Source: Yamagishiella unicocca
Taxonomy: Eukaryota; Chlorophyta; Chlorophyceae; Chlamydomonadales; Volvocaceae
Length of the DNA: 64,000 nt
Direction of reading: 5' to 3'
Assembly: GCA_003116995.1 (NCBI GenBank)
Contig: BDSL01000054.1
Span: forward strand, 248,001 to 312,000
Shown: in pieces, positions 53,728 through 64,000 of the stretch
How the letters are laid out: each line of letters begins with the position of its first letter
Position numbering within the stretch: the first letter of the stretch is position 1
Program-made: the position numbers and the translations under genes
Notes under the pieces: model-generated
Database searches by the model: none
Told to the model about the DNA's origin: nothing
Seen by the model: only the letters and a program-made list of their open reading frames with translations

Positions 53728-55756
53728 GTATTGTGCTGTACGGCCGAAAGTGGTTGCGACGTCCCATTGGAGTCATCTTGACGTCGTACATAAACCGGTC
53801 CGCGCCGCGCCTCTCCCCCAGCCCTCAAGCAGTTCGCGGGAGATGAGCTGCCTCGGCCACTGCTTACTTGTTGGCGGGCTATCCAGTTTAGGCAAGCAAG
53901 CAAGCGTGATGACGTACATACAACAAATTAGGTAGGAAGTTGCGCCTACCCCTACCTCTAACGTGTTTGCGCCAGCGTAGTGCCCTCTTCCAGCAGCATA
54001 GGCCTGTGGAAGTATGTTCGGCAAGCTACGCTACGTATAAAACTGATGGCGCGAATAAGAGTAATGATGGACGACCCATTCGCATTGCTGGTTCCGGAGC
54101 ACCAGACACCAGGCGCGCTGGTCCTGGATTGATCTAGTTATCGGAGCCCACGGCAGCAGGGCCTCAGGCGGGCTGGTCTGGAGCCGACGGCGGCAGGGCG
54201 TCAGTCGGGGGGCTGGTTCCGGAGCCCAGCCAGGGCCCCATGCGCTTTCAGTCGGACGCTCGTCGCTCACTTGCTCGCAGCAATGATGCCTCGTGTGATG
54301 CGCCACACGCTGTTTCGCCCGCCTCGGTCCCATCCTGCAAGCACCCCTACCTGCCGGCAGCAGCGTCAACACGCAGCCGCTCCACCTCGAGTTAATTCAT
54401 ATGCCACGCACCCACCCGATGTGCCTTTCTCGCTCCTCCACGCTCCTTCGTTCCCCGCCGCCTGTCTTGCCCATGCATTTACCTATTCCCTGGCTCCCTC
54501 TACCCGTCCTGCACGAAGGCCGCCGACAGCCCCACGTAAGGGCGCCTGCGACAGCGGCGCTTACTTACCTTCTGAGGGATGTCGGCAACAAGTGGTATGT
54601 CGTTCAAAATGGCTATCGCCAATGCGCACGGACCAGCGTGCGTTGAGGGTGGAGGGCAGAAGGCGCGGCGAGCAGCATAGCCAGCGGTGGCGGTGGCGGC
54701 AACTTGCGAGGAGTGGACCGGCAGCGGTGGCAACTTGCGAGGAGTGGACCGGCAGTGGCGGCAACTTGTGATGGGTGTGACGGGAGTTGTGTGCGATGAG
54801 TGGACCGGCAGCGGTGGCAACTTGCGATGAGTGGACCGGCAGCGGCGGCGATGCAAAGAGCCAAACTGCTGGGCGAGCGCAGCTGCTGAGCTGCTGACAG
54901 ACAGCTTGAGGCTGGCAGCGATGGCGGAAGCCGGCAGCAGTATGGGAGGGCTGGAACACAGCTAGCAGCAGGGCCGCCTTGCCACGCTGGCGGAGCGGAC
55001 ACTGCTTTGGGAGGAGCGACAGCGAGCTCGGCGACACGTTGTTGGCGTTGACGCACGCGCAAGCCACCAATCCGCAGGAGTCAACGAATTAGACAACGAC
55101 TTATTTTGTAGTCAATTATGCTTACGTGGATGGCACATGGAGCTCGGCGCGTACCAGAGGAGCCGCAACCCTGGCTGCTGCTGGATGAATGGTTGTCACA
55201 ATGGGCGGACAGATACAGCCAGCCATAAACAGTAGGAAGTGTGATAAGGGAAAGCTGTATGTATCTATCACGTTCGATCGATTCGTAATGTGCGCTCAAG
55301 GTACTGGAACCCCGCCTTGCACGTTCTGTTGCGCGAGGCGGGGCGACTGTGTGCGTCGCCCCTGCTGGCTGCGTGTGTGCATACATAGCGTGCATGTGTG
55401 CATGTGTGGCAAGTGTGTTACCATACATGCATTTCCGTGCGTGCGCCGCATTGATCCTCTGACGCCACGGCTCACGGAGACCCCTGGCTGGTGCGGGCGT
55501 GCGCGCTATCTAGCTCGACAGCGAGCCGCCGTCTAGTGGGAAGATGCGTGGTTGGGTGGGTGAGGAGGAGGCGCTGGTGCGAGGAAGATGTCGGAGGCAA
55601 CGTGACGACGCACACCTAAACAATGACGAGCACACACGCACACTGCATGGCTGGTTGGTGCACCATCACTACTCGCCGATGTAGGCGGCCCACCGGCCAG
55701 GTGCACGCACGCGCTACCGAACGACCACTCGTTGGTGAGGTGGGTCATCCGTCGGC
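53728..55756. other. Spacer between B2 and A3
   Basis: Direct copy of 281-1,457, with extra TTGCGATGAGTGGACCGGCA-type units at 54,700-54,850 and an added stretch (55,080-55,740) shared with 14,990-15,660. Probable 3' region of B2. No exon firmly placed. Confidence 0.45.
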
Positions 55757-56154
55757 TTGAATCACATGTCAAGTACCGGCCGCGGTTTTGTTAAGGCGGC
55801 CCTCGATTCGTGGGGAGTCCGCACGCCAGCATTTTGTCGGGCACCTCGCGCAGCTCTCATCCAGGCTGCGGCGCAGAGCTGGCGGAGGAGGGCACGAAAG
55901 CGGCGGCTGCCTTCGATGGCAGCAGCCCCCTTCGGCCCCGCACCCCCACTCCGGCCACTGCCCCCAGCCCGCGCAGGCCCGGCCACGGCCAGGTGTCCGT
56001 GACTCGGTCGGCGGGGCGCGGGGAGCTGATGCCGGTGGCGCTGTCGCGGGGCTCCCGGTTCAGCGCACCAGGTGCGGCCGGCCTCGTGTTGCACGTGTTG
56101 CGTCCCCAGCCTTACCCGGGGCTCGAAGCCCTCGGAGCACCGGGGACGGCTCGA

Positions 56155-56310
56155 AGGGGTAGGGGCAGGAGGGGGTAGGGGCAGGAGCGGGTAGGGGCAG
56201 GAGGGGGTAGGGGCAGGAGGGGGTAGGGACAGGAGGGGGTAGGGGCAGGAGGGGGTAGGGGCAGGAGGGGGTAGGGGCAGGAGGGGGTAGGGGCAGGAGG
56301 GGGTGGGGCA
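56155..56310 (+). repeat. G-rich minisatellite upstream of A3
   Basis: About ten units of GTAGGGGCAGGAGGGG without long poly-G, the counterpart of 1,851-2,237. Confidence 0.93.
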
Positions 56311-56575
56311 GGAGGGGGGACGGCGGAGGGGGCTGCGTTCCAGCTGCGCTCTTGTGCCTGGAGTTCGGTGGTGTTGGCACCGACATGTGCGCAGGGCGTG
56401 AGCACGTGGGTGATCTGGCGAGGGGCCGAGCATGGGGCAGGAGGCACTGAGGGAGAGGTAGCGTGAGGCGTGAGGGAGGCGGGGTTTGGGTCGTGCCCTG
56501 AGTGTCGTGCCCTGAGCGTCGTGCCCTGTCCTGGCTGTGTGGTGGCTGACGCTGGTGCCGCCCTTTCCGCCGCAG

Positions 56576-57014
56576 GTGGTGCGCCGGGGGTGGAGGCGGA
56601 CCCGCTGGTGGTGGTGACGCCACTGACTCCGCACCGGGCGGACGTCAACCTGCGCCTGGTGATGGGCTGCGGCGCGGCTTCGGAGCCGGAAAGCACCTCC
56701 CCGGTCGACAGCGCGGCGGCCGATAGCTTGGTTGGCGGCGGCACCGGGGCCCCGCTCTCTACCTCCGACTGCACCGCCGCATCCACTACCGACGGCGCCC
56801 CCTCCGCCAACAGCTCGGGCCGCGGCGGCGAGTACGGCGGCGAGGTCAAGCTGCTGCCGGTGGTTCGCGGGCGGGGCTCGTACGGCAAGGTGGTTGAGGG
56901 CGCGTACCGGTGCGGCCGGGTGGCTGTGAAGCTGATGGCGGACGTCCTGGGGGCGGCGGTCAGCAGCGAGGGCCTGAGGAGCAGCTTTGCGCAGGAGGTG
57001 GAGGTGCTGGCGCG
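56576..57014 (+). pseudogene. Protein kinase A3, truncated in the N-lobe
   Basis: The exon starts after the CCGCCGCAG acceptor and reads the A-type N-lobe: VKLLPVVRGRGSYGKVVEG, VAVKLMADV, SFAQEVEVLAR. Homology to A1 and A2 stops at 57,014, between the alpha-C region and RHPHVVRLL, and the sequence changes to the repeat at 57,015. No HRDLK, DFG or later exons follow before B3. A kinase without a catalytic loop is inactive, so this is a broken copy. Confidence 0.85.
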
Positions 57015-58500
57015 GCGCGCGCGCCCCATGGCAGTCCAAATGGGAGTTGCCCCCCATTAACCTCTCCCCCCTGGGAGGGGTGAAGCCAAGCACCTCCTTG
57101 ACCTTAACCCCCTTCTTTAGGGTTCGTTGAGACAGGGTTCGTTTCAGGTCTCAATGGGACCCGGTAACGTATTGGCCGGCATATTGGCCTGCGGAGTCTT
57201 TGTTTATCTGCATGGTTGTCATCTGCAGATCCGTGTAGCATAAAGGATCTAGCTCAACCCTGTCTATGCCGAAATAAAAAAACCAATAAAGTGGAGAAAA
57301 CGCTTGGTTCCGGTCAAGCGTACTGAAAGCTATGTACCACTTGGGAATGTCCGAAACCAACGTCCATAGAAACGCGCAAACACCCCTATTGAACGACATA
57401 GTGGTCAAATATGTGGGTGAAAATGTCGCGTGTTGCGGTTTCCTTCGTGATTCCTCGGGTTCAGCCCCGGCTGTCGTATGGTGAGTCCAAGCATGGGCTC
57501 CTCTTCAATCCAGCACTTGTCCTGGGTTCGCCCTGGCTTGAGGACACTGTAACGTCTCATTATCACGACGACAGTTAAATAACAGAGTGCGTGGGTGGGT
57601 GGCGAGCCGCATAACCGTTTCGGATAGCCTGAACCTTTCGTTCGCCGGAATCCGCGAAAGGCGGTTAACATTGCACAAGCGCGCGTTGCCATACTTCTAG
57701 CAAAAACGAGGCCACAACTGAGGAAAAGCCATCGCCAGCAGCCAATGGACGCCTCAAGGAATGGACACCCCGCCGCGCAGAAGGCTTGGCGGCGGGCCCC
57801 CAACATGGGGCATTGCGGCATTATTGCTGAGGAGGGCTAAGCTAAAGTGGTTCCTTATAGCGCATATCGTAAACATGGAGATATGAAGTGAAGGACTTTT
57901 TGGGTCCTTGTAACATCCCCAGGCGCCAGGCCAACGTCTTGCTGAAAAATCACTACACATCTCACTTTCGTCCTTAAAGGCGTAAGGCATTCACGTTGCC
58001 GTTTTCTGAAAAACGGGGGTTTATCACAATGTTTCCCTGTGCCTTATGAAGCGTCTGCTGCATACAGACGTAGGGCCCTTCCAGGTCCTGTCCATATCCC
58101 CGCGAACCGTTCAGTCAGGAGGCGCTTCTAAAGCAATAATATGGGAGAGAAATACAATTCATGCTAACTATATATGCTGCCAACGGAAAGGCTTCCGTAG
58201 TGTACATCTTTGCAGGGGTCATTTCTATGTGTGGCGGTAAAGTAAACTTGCTAATTTTGCATAGTAGCGCTGGCTTCTCGTACAGTGCGTGAGGTTTCGA
58301 TATGGGGCCACGCCTCCTGGGCCTGCACGGGCTTGCGGACACTGTAACAATATTATTAATATAAATGAATCCTAGCATAACTTTCTTCTAGCAGAAGAAG
58401 CCGGTTCTCGTGCGCGCGTTCATTTGGCTGGAGCTGTACGTCGGTTTTGCACTCTACGTACGTCCGTACGTCTTATAAACGGAAGTAACAAACCTTGCTG
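57015..58500. mobile_element. Repeat-derived insert between A3 and B3, family unknown
   Basis: The first 320 bp are an inverted copy of 7,085-7,403. The rest (57,340-58,500) is visibly less GC-rich than the kinase loci. Two copies of GGACACTGTAAC, at about 57,542 and 58,336, follow similar GGCTTGMGG phrases. A 138-codon frame (57,821-57,405, -) has no recognised domain. No terminal inverted repeat or transposase was found, so the class is open. Confidence 0.5.
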
Positions 58501-58561
58501 TTCATTAATCTTGCTGTTCATTCGCAATGAGGGGTTACAGTGTCTTCCTATTCTTAGTTGA

Positions 58562-61500
58562 GTGCGGCTGCGGTATGCTAATTTAAGATACTGGGCCAAG
58601 CGACTGGCCTGCGGTTATTGTGGCGCCGTAATGCCTCATCCTGGTAGGGTCGCAGCGCTGGATCTTGCATCCTATGGACTGACGCATATGTTGGTTATCC
58701 AGGCTGTTGCGCTCGCAAGCCAGATAATGGCTACCGACGCCGTGACGTCTAGGGTGTCAGTGTCTACCGGCATTGAGTTGGCACGGGTCTTTGTGGACGT
58801 CCGCATTCGCGAAGCCGTCCTAACGAATGATATCTACTGGGAGGAAAGCGACTGGATTGGCGTGCAGACACCCCTTGTGTTGCAGCGGGATTTGCTGATA
58901 TTGGGCAACAACGACAGCGCGTCACCTGAAGCGGTGACTCGGATACTAGACTTTGGATTCCTTTTCGGGAAGGTGAGCGCATAGTAATTGGGACTTAAAG
59001 TTCTACGCGACGGTACGCCGTATTTTGGCGGTTCCTGCCCTTCATGTGGTTCTCGCCCGCCGCTGGTGGGGGGTCGGGGATAAGGCAATACATGCACAAC
59101 ATTAAGTGCCTTGTGGTGCGAGTAACGGCAGCTGAGTCCATCGGCCACGAACCTACAGGCCTCTACAAGCTAGCGACGAGCCAGCCAGCCAGCATATATA
59201 TGTTAGGCAACATGTCTAATGAGCCTGCATGTGCTGCCACAGCCTTCGATATTGTGACGTTACGCGCCTGTTTAGCCTCCACCATCAAACCCACACTTTG
59301 GCTGCGCTCAAGCAACACCATCTTCGCGGCCTAGCGGTAATCTAACACGCCTTTGCTCTCTGTGCGATGCCTCCTCCCCAGGCCCGTTACCCCCTCGCGC
59401 CAGTTCCTCCTCTTCTCCGCTTACCTTGCCTCCCTCCGTGCCCGCACCCTCCCTCAGGTTCAGCTGGCCGACGGTGTGACCCTGGAGATCAGCCGGATCG
59501 TGATCCAGCGGTATCGCATTGGCAACCACAACCAAGCACCTGGTGCGTAAGTGCGCGAGGGAGGAAGGGGGGACGCACGCAAATCAACATCAACGCAACC
59601 GGCGGGATGCGGCTAGATGCGGCTAGATACGCGGTCTCGCTGAGTGCGGGCTGTATGCGGGGATGGGCATGGAGGACACGTTTTGGGACTTGGCTTGCAG
59701 CGCACAACGTACGGCAGGGCGGCGCCAGGGCTGTTGCTTTGCGCACGATGTGATGGCCGGAACCGTGCGGTTGCGCTTCTGGACTTGGATTCGCTAGGTC
59801 TGAGTGCGTTGCGGGAAAATATCGGTTGTTTTGACCTCCACTACGTTGAGCTCAGCTGGCGTATACGGCGCCGACGCGCCCACGCGTCAAGAGCCCTAAA
59901 CGCCGGAGATTTCGCTAGTGCCAATCACGCGACGCCGCTGACGCCATCCAAGCCCCCACCCTTTCTGCACCCCGCTTTTGGCCAGGCTTTGACCTCCTGG
60001 TGCCCAGCGCTCCAGGCACCATGTCGATACTCCGCATCTCGGACGGCGTCGTTGTGCACCGTGAGTCCGTTCGTGAGGCGCAGTGGCAGCAGGCGCTTGG
60101 GAGCGGTGGAGTGGGTTACGTGCCTGGGGCTCGACAGGGCAAGGCGGGGCGGCTGGCTTTTTTGCCGCGGGATTGGGACGGTGACTTACGGTTGAGCGGG
60201 AGGCCGTGGTTTGCGTCGTAAAACAATGCCGAGTGGACCGGTGGGTGAGTATTTAGGTGTTTCTTGGCTAGGTGCGTGTGGCGTTGTGGTGAGGCGGGGC
60301 CAGGCTAGCTCCGACAGCCTCCGACGCAGGCGCCAACCAACCTAAGGGAGCACTGTCGTCCGACCCCACGCCACTCGCCCTCATCCGCTACCACACTCGC
60401 CACGCCCTCGCCCTCGTCCGCCGCCACACTCGCCGCACACACACGTTGGGTCAGCGGTGTATTGCCATACCTTGGTGGAAGGAAAGCCAACATACCTTTG
60501 TTTGGGTTGGTTGCTTGTCCGTGGAGTTTCGCGGCTCAGAGGCACACTAATCCGCACCTCGCTTACGGGGCTCGCTCCCTTCCTCCCTCCTGCCCGTGTA
60601 TGTACGCATGCGCCGACCCACAGGGGCATGCTACCCCGTGGCCACCCAAATACAGGTTGGTGCGCAAGCTAGCTGACGTGTATGCGGCAGCTGACGTGTG
60701 GCGTATTCCGGAGTAAGGTGGTGCAGGGTTGCTCACGTCACAAATTCTCCGCCACTTAGTGCTGCTGCCTGACCCGGGGTCGGTCGGGAGCCCAGGACGC
60801 TACGGCTTTACATGTCCTATCCTCCATAGCACATTCGGACAGGCGAGCCTTTGGACGGGCGCAGTAAACGTGTCGAGCGTGGCAAGCAGAGAGTGACACC
60901 GCTGAATTTCAATGGAGTCCGCAGCTGCTCGACAACAGGGGGTCGGCCGTGGCCAAAGTGTCGACAGGTCAAAACCTCCATGTCGAAACCCCTCGTCCCC
61001 ACCCCTACCACCACCACCACCACCACCACCACCACCACCACCACCACCACCACCACCACCACCACCGCCACCACCACCACCACCACCACCACCACCACCA
61101 CACCACCATCACTACCACCACCACCGCAACCGTAAGTAAAAGACTCCTCGTCTTCCTCCTCCTCCCGCCCTTCTACGCAGTCCGTGGGGATAATCCGGCG
61201 GCCGGCCCTCCTTCCCGGCAACCAGAGTGTCGACAATTTGCAGCCCCAGCCCGCCAGCTGCACCAACAGCACCGCTGCGCCGCCCCTGGAGCAGTGCTGG
61301 GCATACCGCGGCACGTACCGCGACTTTGCGATTGCTGGAGGGGAGGCGGACAAGTTCGGCAACATCAACCCCAGCAATATCGCCGTCCACCTGCTGCGGG
61401 TAGGTCGACACCGTGTCGTACGCGTGTGGTCCATCGGTGGTTGGACGGCCGATGCAATTTTGGCGGCCACCGCCTCTGCCAGGAGGTTTGGCTGTTAGGT

Positions 61501-63727
61501 TAGCGTTGCTATGGCCCAAGCTCACCTTACCCCAGCCGTGTGAAGTGTGCTCCGAAACCCTCCCAAACCCTCCATCCGCCAGGAGATATACGTGTGTGGG
61601 CTCCTGATGACTGACGAGTGCGTCACGCAGAAGGGCCCACTGGGCTGCGCCTTCTACACCTTCGCCAACCTCAACGCAGCCGAACCCGGCCTGGCCTCGC
61701 GCAACTGGACGGCCACGACCGGCGCCCCGAACCCGGGCGCACCCCTTCCTGATGCATCACCCGATGACGACGGTGGTGGCGCTGGCGGCAGCGACACGCT
61801 GGCGATTGCGCTTGGGGTCTCACTAGGCGGTGAGTTGAAGTTACGGCTGTATATTGCGGCGTACGGCCATACCGCCGACGTGCCGTAATGTGGAAGTAAG
61901 GCGCCCCGCCCCACACACCGCCGCCTGCAGCAATAGCCGCTGAACGGGGCGCGTGGTGCGAGGCAGCGCAGTGTGTTGTTGTGTCCGCCCCGTTGATTCC
62001 AGGCTGTCCTGGCTGGAGAGGATGGACTGAGCGTGCGGCCATACGTGGCCCTTCGTTCGTTTTTATTTCTAGTAGACTGTCAACCTAGTCGATTGCCATT
62101 CGTAATGGCTTCATGCGCCACCCCATCCGCACAGTAAGCGGACAGGAAGTAAGTACACTGCGTGCCACCAGTACCGTACGTCCGCCTCCGACCAGTGACG
62201 ATGGTGGCGGTAGCTGGAGGAGTGCGTCGCTGCCTGTGCTCCGTCGCTCGCTCAGGACCGGAAAGATAATATCGAGTGTACCCAGCTGGTCGGGTGTGTG
62301 TGTGTGTGTGTGTGCGTGTGTGTACTTATGTACGTACATGGGCATGTGCGTGGTAACCCGTCCCAAGCCGTCTCTACAAATTGCGTATTATTCGTATCCT
62401 CATCTTTGTTATTTTAACAGTATTAGTATACCTTGGAGCCGTACGTACGCACAGGTACACATGCACGTGCCGTACCACTTGCGGTACCCGTCCCTTTTGT
62501 TCCCTTCGCGCGCTGCCCCGCCGGCGCCGGCTCCCTCTCGTTCGTTCAGTTCCATCTGTCGATTCCCTTCGGTTCGTCTCCCATGGACCGTCCGCTTGCC
62601 CCATCCACGCACCCGCAGGCGCTGCTTTGCTGTGTGTGGCTGTTGGCGTGTCAGCCGTCCTGACGTGGAGAAAGCGGCGGCGCAGGGAGGACGCGCAGAC
62701 CTCGTCTGTTCCGGTCGTCAAGGTTTATACCTACCCAGATGGGGGGCCCGGCAGCTTGACCAGCAAGCAGCTGAGGTCAGTCGTCCAGGTATCCGCCCCG
62801 CTGGTCCCTAAAGTGTTCAACTATCATAACGTGAGCACTTCGAATCGTCGAAGCACCCACGCACCGGTCGATCGGTACCTCCTTTCGTTCTCCTTTCTCA
62901 GCAGTCCGGGCGCTCGGGAGCGGCTCCAAAGGACACAGGACGGGAGGTGGCGCGCAGGATAAGGCGTACGGTGTTTACCCCTTTTACCCCCCTGCTGTTG
63001 CGCACAAGATCTACTGCAACGGCCATGTGCGTGCCAATCACATGCCCCTCCCTGGTAGTAACCTTCTGGCGATTGTAGATCCCTAGGCACCCATTAACCC
63101 ACCGCTGTACGCGTCCACGGGCTTGCCGCGCATTGGATGTCCAGCTGAGCCTTGTGGCCTTGTGGATGTCCACCTTGCCCCTTTCCCAAGCATCCTTTTT
63201 GCCTTTTTTGCCCTTTTTGCCTTCCCTGCCTTGTCCATGCGGTACGCGGCGAATCGTCGTAATGAACGTATAAGTGCGCTGTATATGACTTATCCCCAAT
63301 CCAGCAGCTACTTGCGGCATGAGGCGCAGCTTCGCATCTTCCGCCGTCACCCCCTGCCTTGCGTGCGCGCCAATGATCCACGTTTCCTTGTGTTTACGTA
63401 CGTACGGCATCACGTGTGTACGACGCAGGGCGCGCGGCTGCTTTGTGGTGGGCGGCCCAGACCGGGTCCCGGCTGCTGCCACCGGATCTGCCGACATGTC
63501 CGCAGCAGAGCACAGCGGTAACTATGGAGGTGATGAAGGCGAAGGGGCTGGTGACATTGCGGAGGTCGACGCCCAGCAGCTCGCCGGTGCCGGCTGCTCG
63601 GATGTTGTCGACGTCAAGGGTGGTGCGGCACATAATGCAATTGGCGCCACCAATGGCGACTGCCGCACGACTAACAACACCCAATACCCGCTGGAGGTAG
63701 ACCGGACCGCCGACCGCAGAAGCCCAG
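58562..63727 (+). CDS. Receptor-like kinase B3, ectodomain and TM exons (continues past the window)
   Basis: Recognised exons: open frame 58,562-58,972 (LQRDLLILGNND, LDFGF), 59,458-59,542 (VQLADGVTLEISRIV), 59,986 to about 60,120 (FDLLVPSAPGTMSILRISDG), 61,181-61,399 (SCTNST, EQCWAYRG; ends LLR where B1 and B2 have LLQ), 61,583-61,829 (EIYVCGLLMTDEC), 62,619-62,830 (TM second half, WRKRRRRE, with a normal AAC|GTGAGC donor), about 63,460-63,727 (linker, GGDEGEGAGDIAEVDAQQ). The window ends in the intron before the kinase exon, at the GCTTGCCCTCA that precedes the acceptor in B1 and B2. As far as seen the gene is intact. B3 is the best guide to ancestral splice sites of this family. Confidence 0.78.
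61010..61128 (+). repeat. (CCA)n microsatellite in B3
   Basis: A near-perfect run of about 110 bp of CCA in the intron before the SCTNST exon. B1 and B2 have only a few CCA units here. The poly-His, poly-Thr and poly-Pro frames across it are not genes. Confidence 0.95.
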
Positions 63728-64000
63728 GTACGCAGGCACAATGTACGGCTCTCGCGCGCAGACGGTTGCTGTGTAGCCTGTGTTTGCTGCTGGTTCATGC
63801 GTGCGAACGCGGCTCATGCGCCACCTACCCGTGTATTTCGCATGAAATAGACGCCCGTGTAACGGTGATCGGTTCGTACGTAGTCACGTCGTCATCAGTC
63901 ACCATTCGCTCGTTTACTTTGCACGCAAACCGCCGGCACTTCGGTGCCGCTCCTGATCCACCGCATCCATACAGCCTCTCTGATGCGTCGCTTGCCCTCA
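63728..64000. other. B3 intron before the kinase exon
   Basis: Matches the introns before 21,146 (-) and 49,612 (+). No further exon inside the window. Confidence 0.6.

Larger units (their letters stand above)
41970..57014. repeat. Right arm of palindrome 2
   Basis: About 15.0 kb carrying inner sequence, B2, spacer and A3 (part). The outer end is abrupt at 57,014, in the middle of the A3 N-lobe exon. Confidence 0.85.

Noticed and set aside
60949..61135. Poly-His, poly-Thr and poly-Pro frames
   Set aside because: They arise from the (CCA)n microsatellite in a B3 intron.

Overview
The window looks like nuclear DNA of a chlorophycean (volvocine, Chlamydomonas-like) green alga. It is GC-rich. 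Genes are split into many short exons by introns with GTGAG/GTGCG donors and (C)AG acceptors. Tandem minisatellites are abundant. Interstitial repeats of the Chlamydomonas-type telomere unit TTTTAGGG occur, and the protein content is receptor-like TKL kinases plus retrotransposons. Species cannot be fixed from the sequence alone.

Layout. Two paralogous kinase genes recur as a head-to-tail pair that I call B (receptor-like kinase with ectodomain, one transmembrane helix and kinase domain) followed by A (kinase domain only, as far as can be seen). Order along the + strand: last exon of B0 (+, 74-280), A1 (+, 2,343-6,539, broken), loop (6,600-9,100), A2 (-, 14,394-9,104, lacks one exon), B1 (-, 27,265-16,901, complete exon set), transposon-rich centre (27,310-44,300), B2 (+, 44,336-53,727, complete kinase exon set), A3 (+, 56,576-57,014, truncated), repeat-rich insert (57,015-58,500), B3 (+, from 58,562, runs off the window).

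Two large inverted repeats follow from this. Palindrome 1 pairs 1-6,600 with about 10,735-17,181. Palindrome 2 pairs about 13,963-41,651 with 41,970-57,014 around a 318-bp loop at 41,652-41,969. Its left arm holds about 12 kb of retrotransposon insertions that are absent from the right arm: two chimeric LINE copies in opposite orientation (27,310-29,278 and 29,418-33,666) and one LTR element (35,181-40,941, TGTC target duplication). The right arm keeps the empty sites, so the insertions are younger than the inverted duplication.

The LTR element is the most unusual object. It carries a gag-like frame joined to an integrase H2C2 zinc-binding region, with protease, reverse transcriptase, RNase H and the integrase core not seen. 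A second frame has a Tudor/chromo-like segment and a class I methyltransferase-like domain with DNA N-methyltransferase-style motifs. Its termini are arranged as A1-internal-B1-A2-B2 (split direct repeats), and a near-perfect inverted LTR-LTR junction lies beside the polypurine tract.

Functionally, B would be a single-pass surface receptor kinase: all hallmark kinase motifs are present in B1 and B2. The three A copies are each damaged in a different way, so the array appears to be decaying and recombining.
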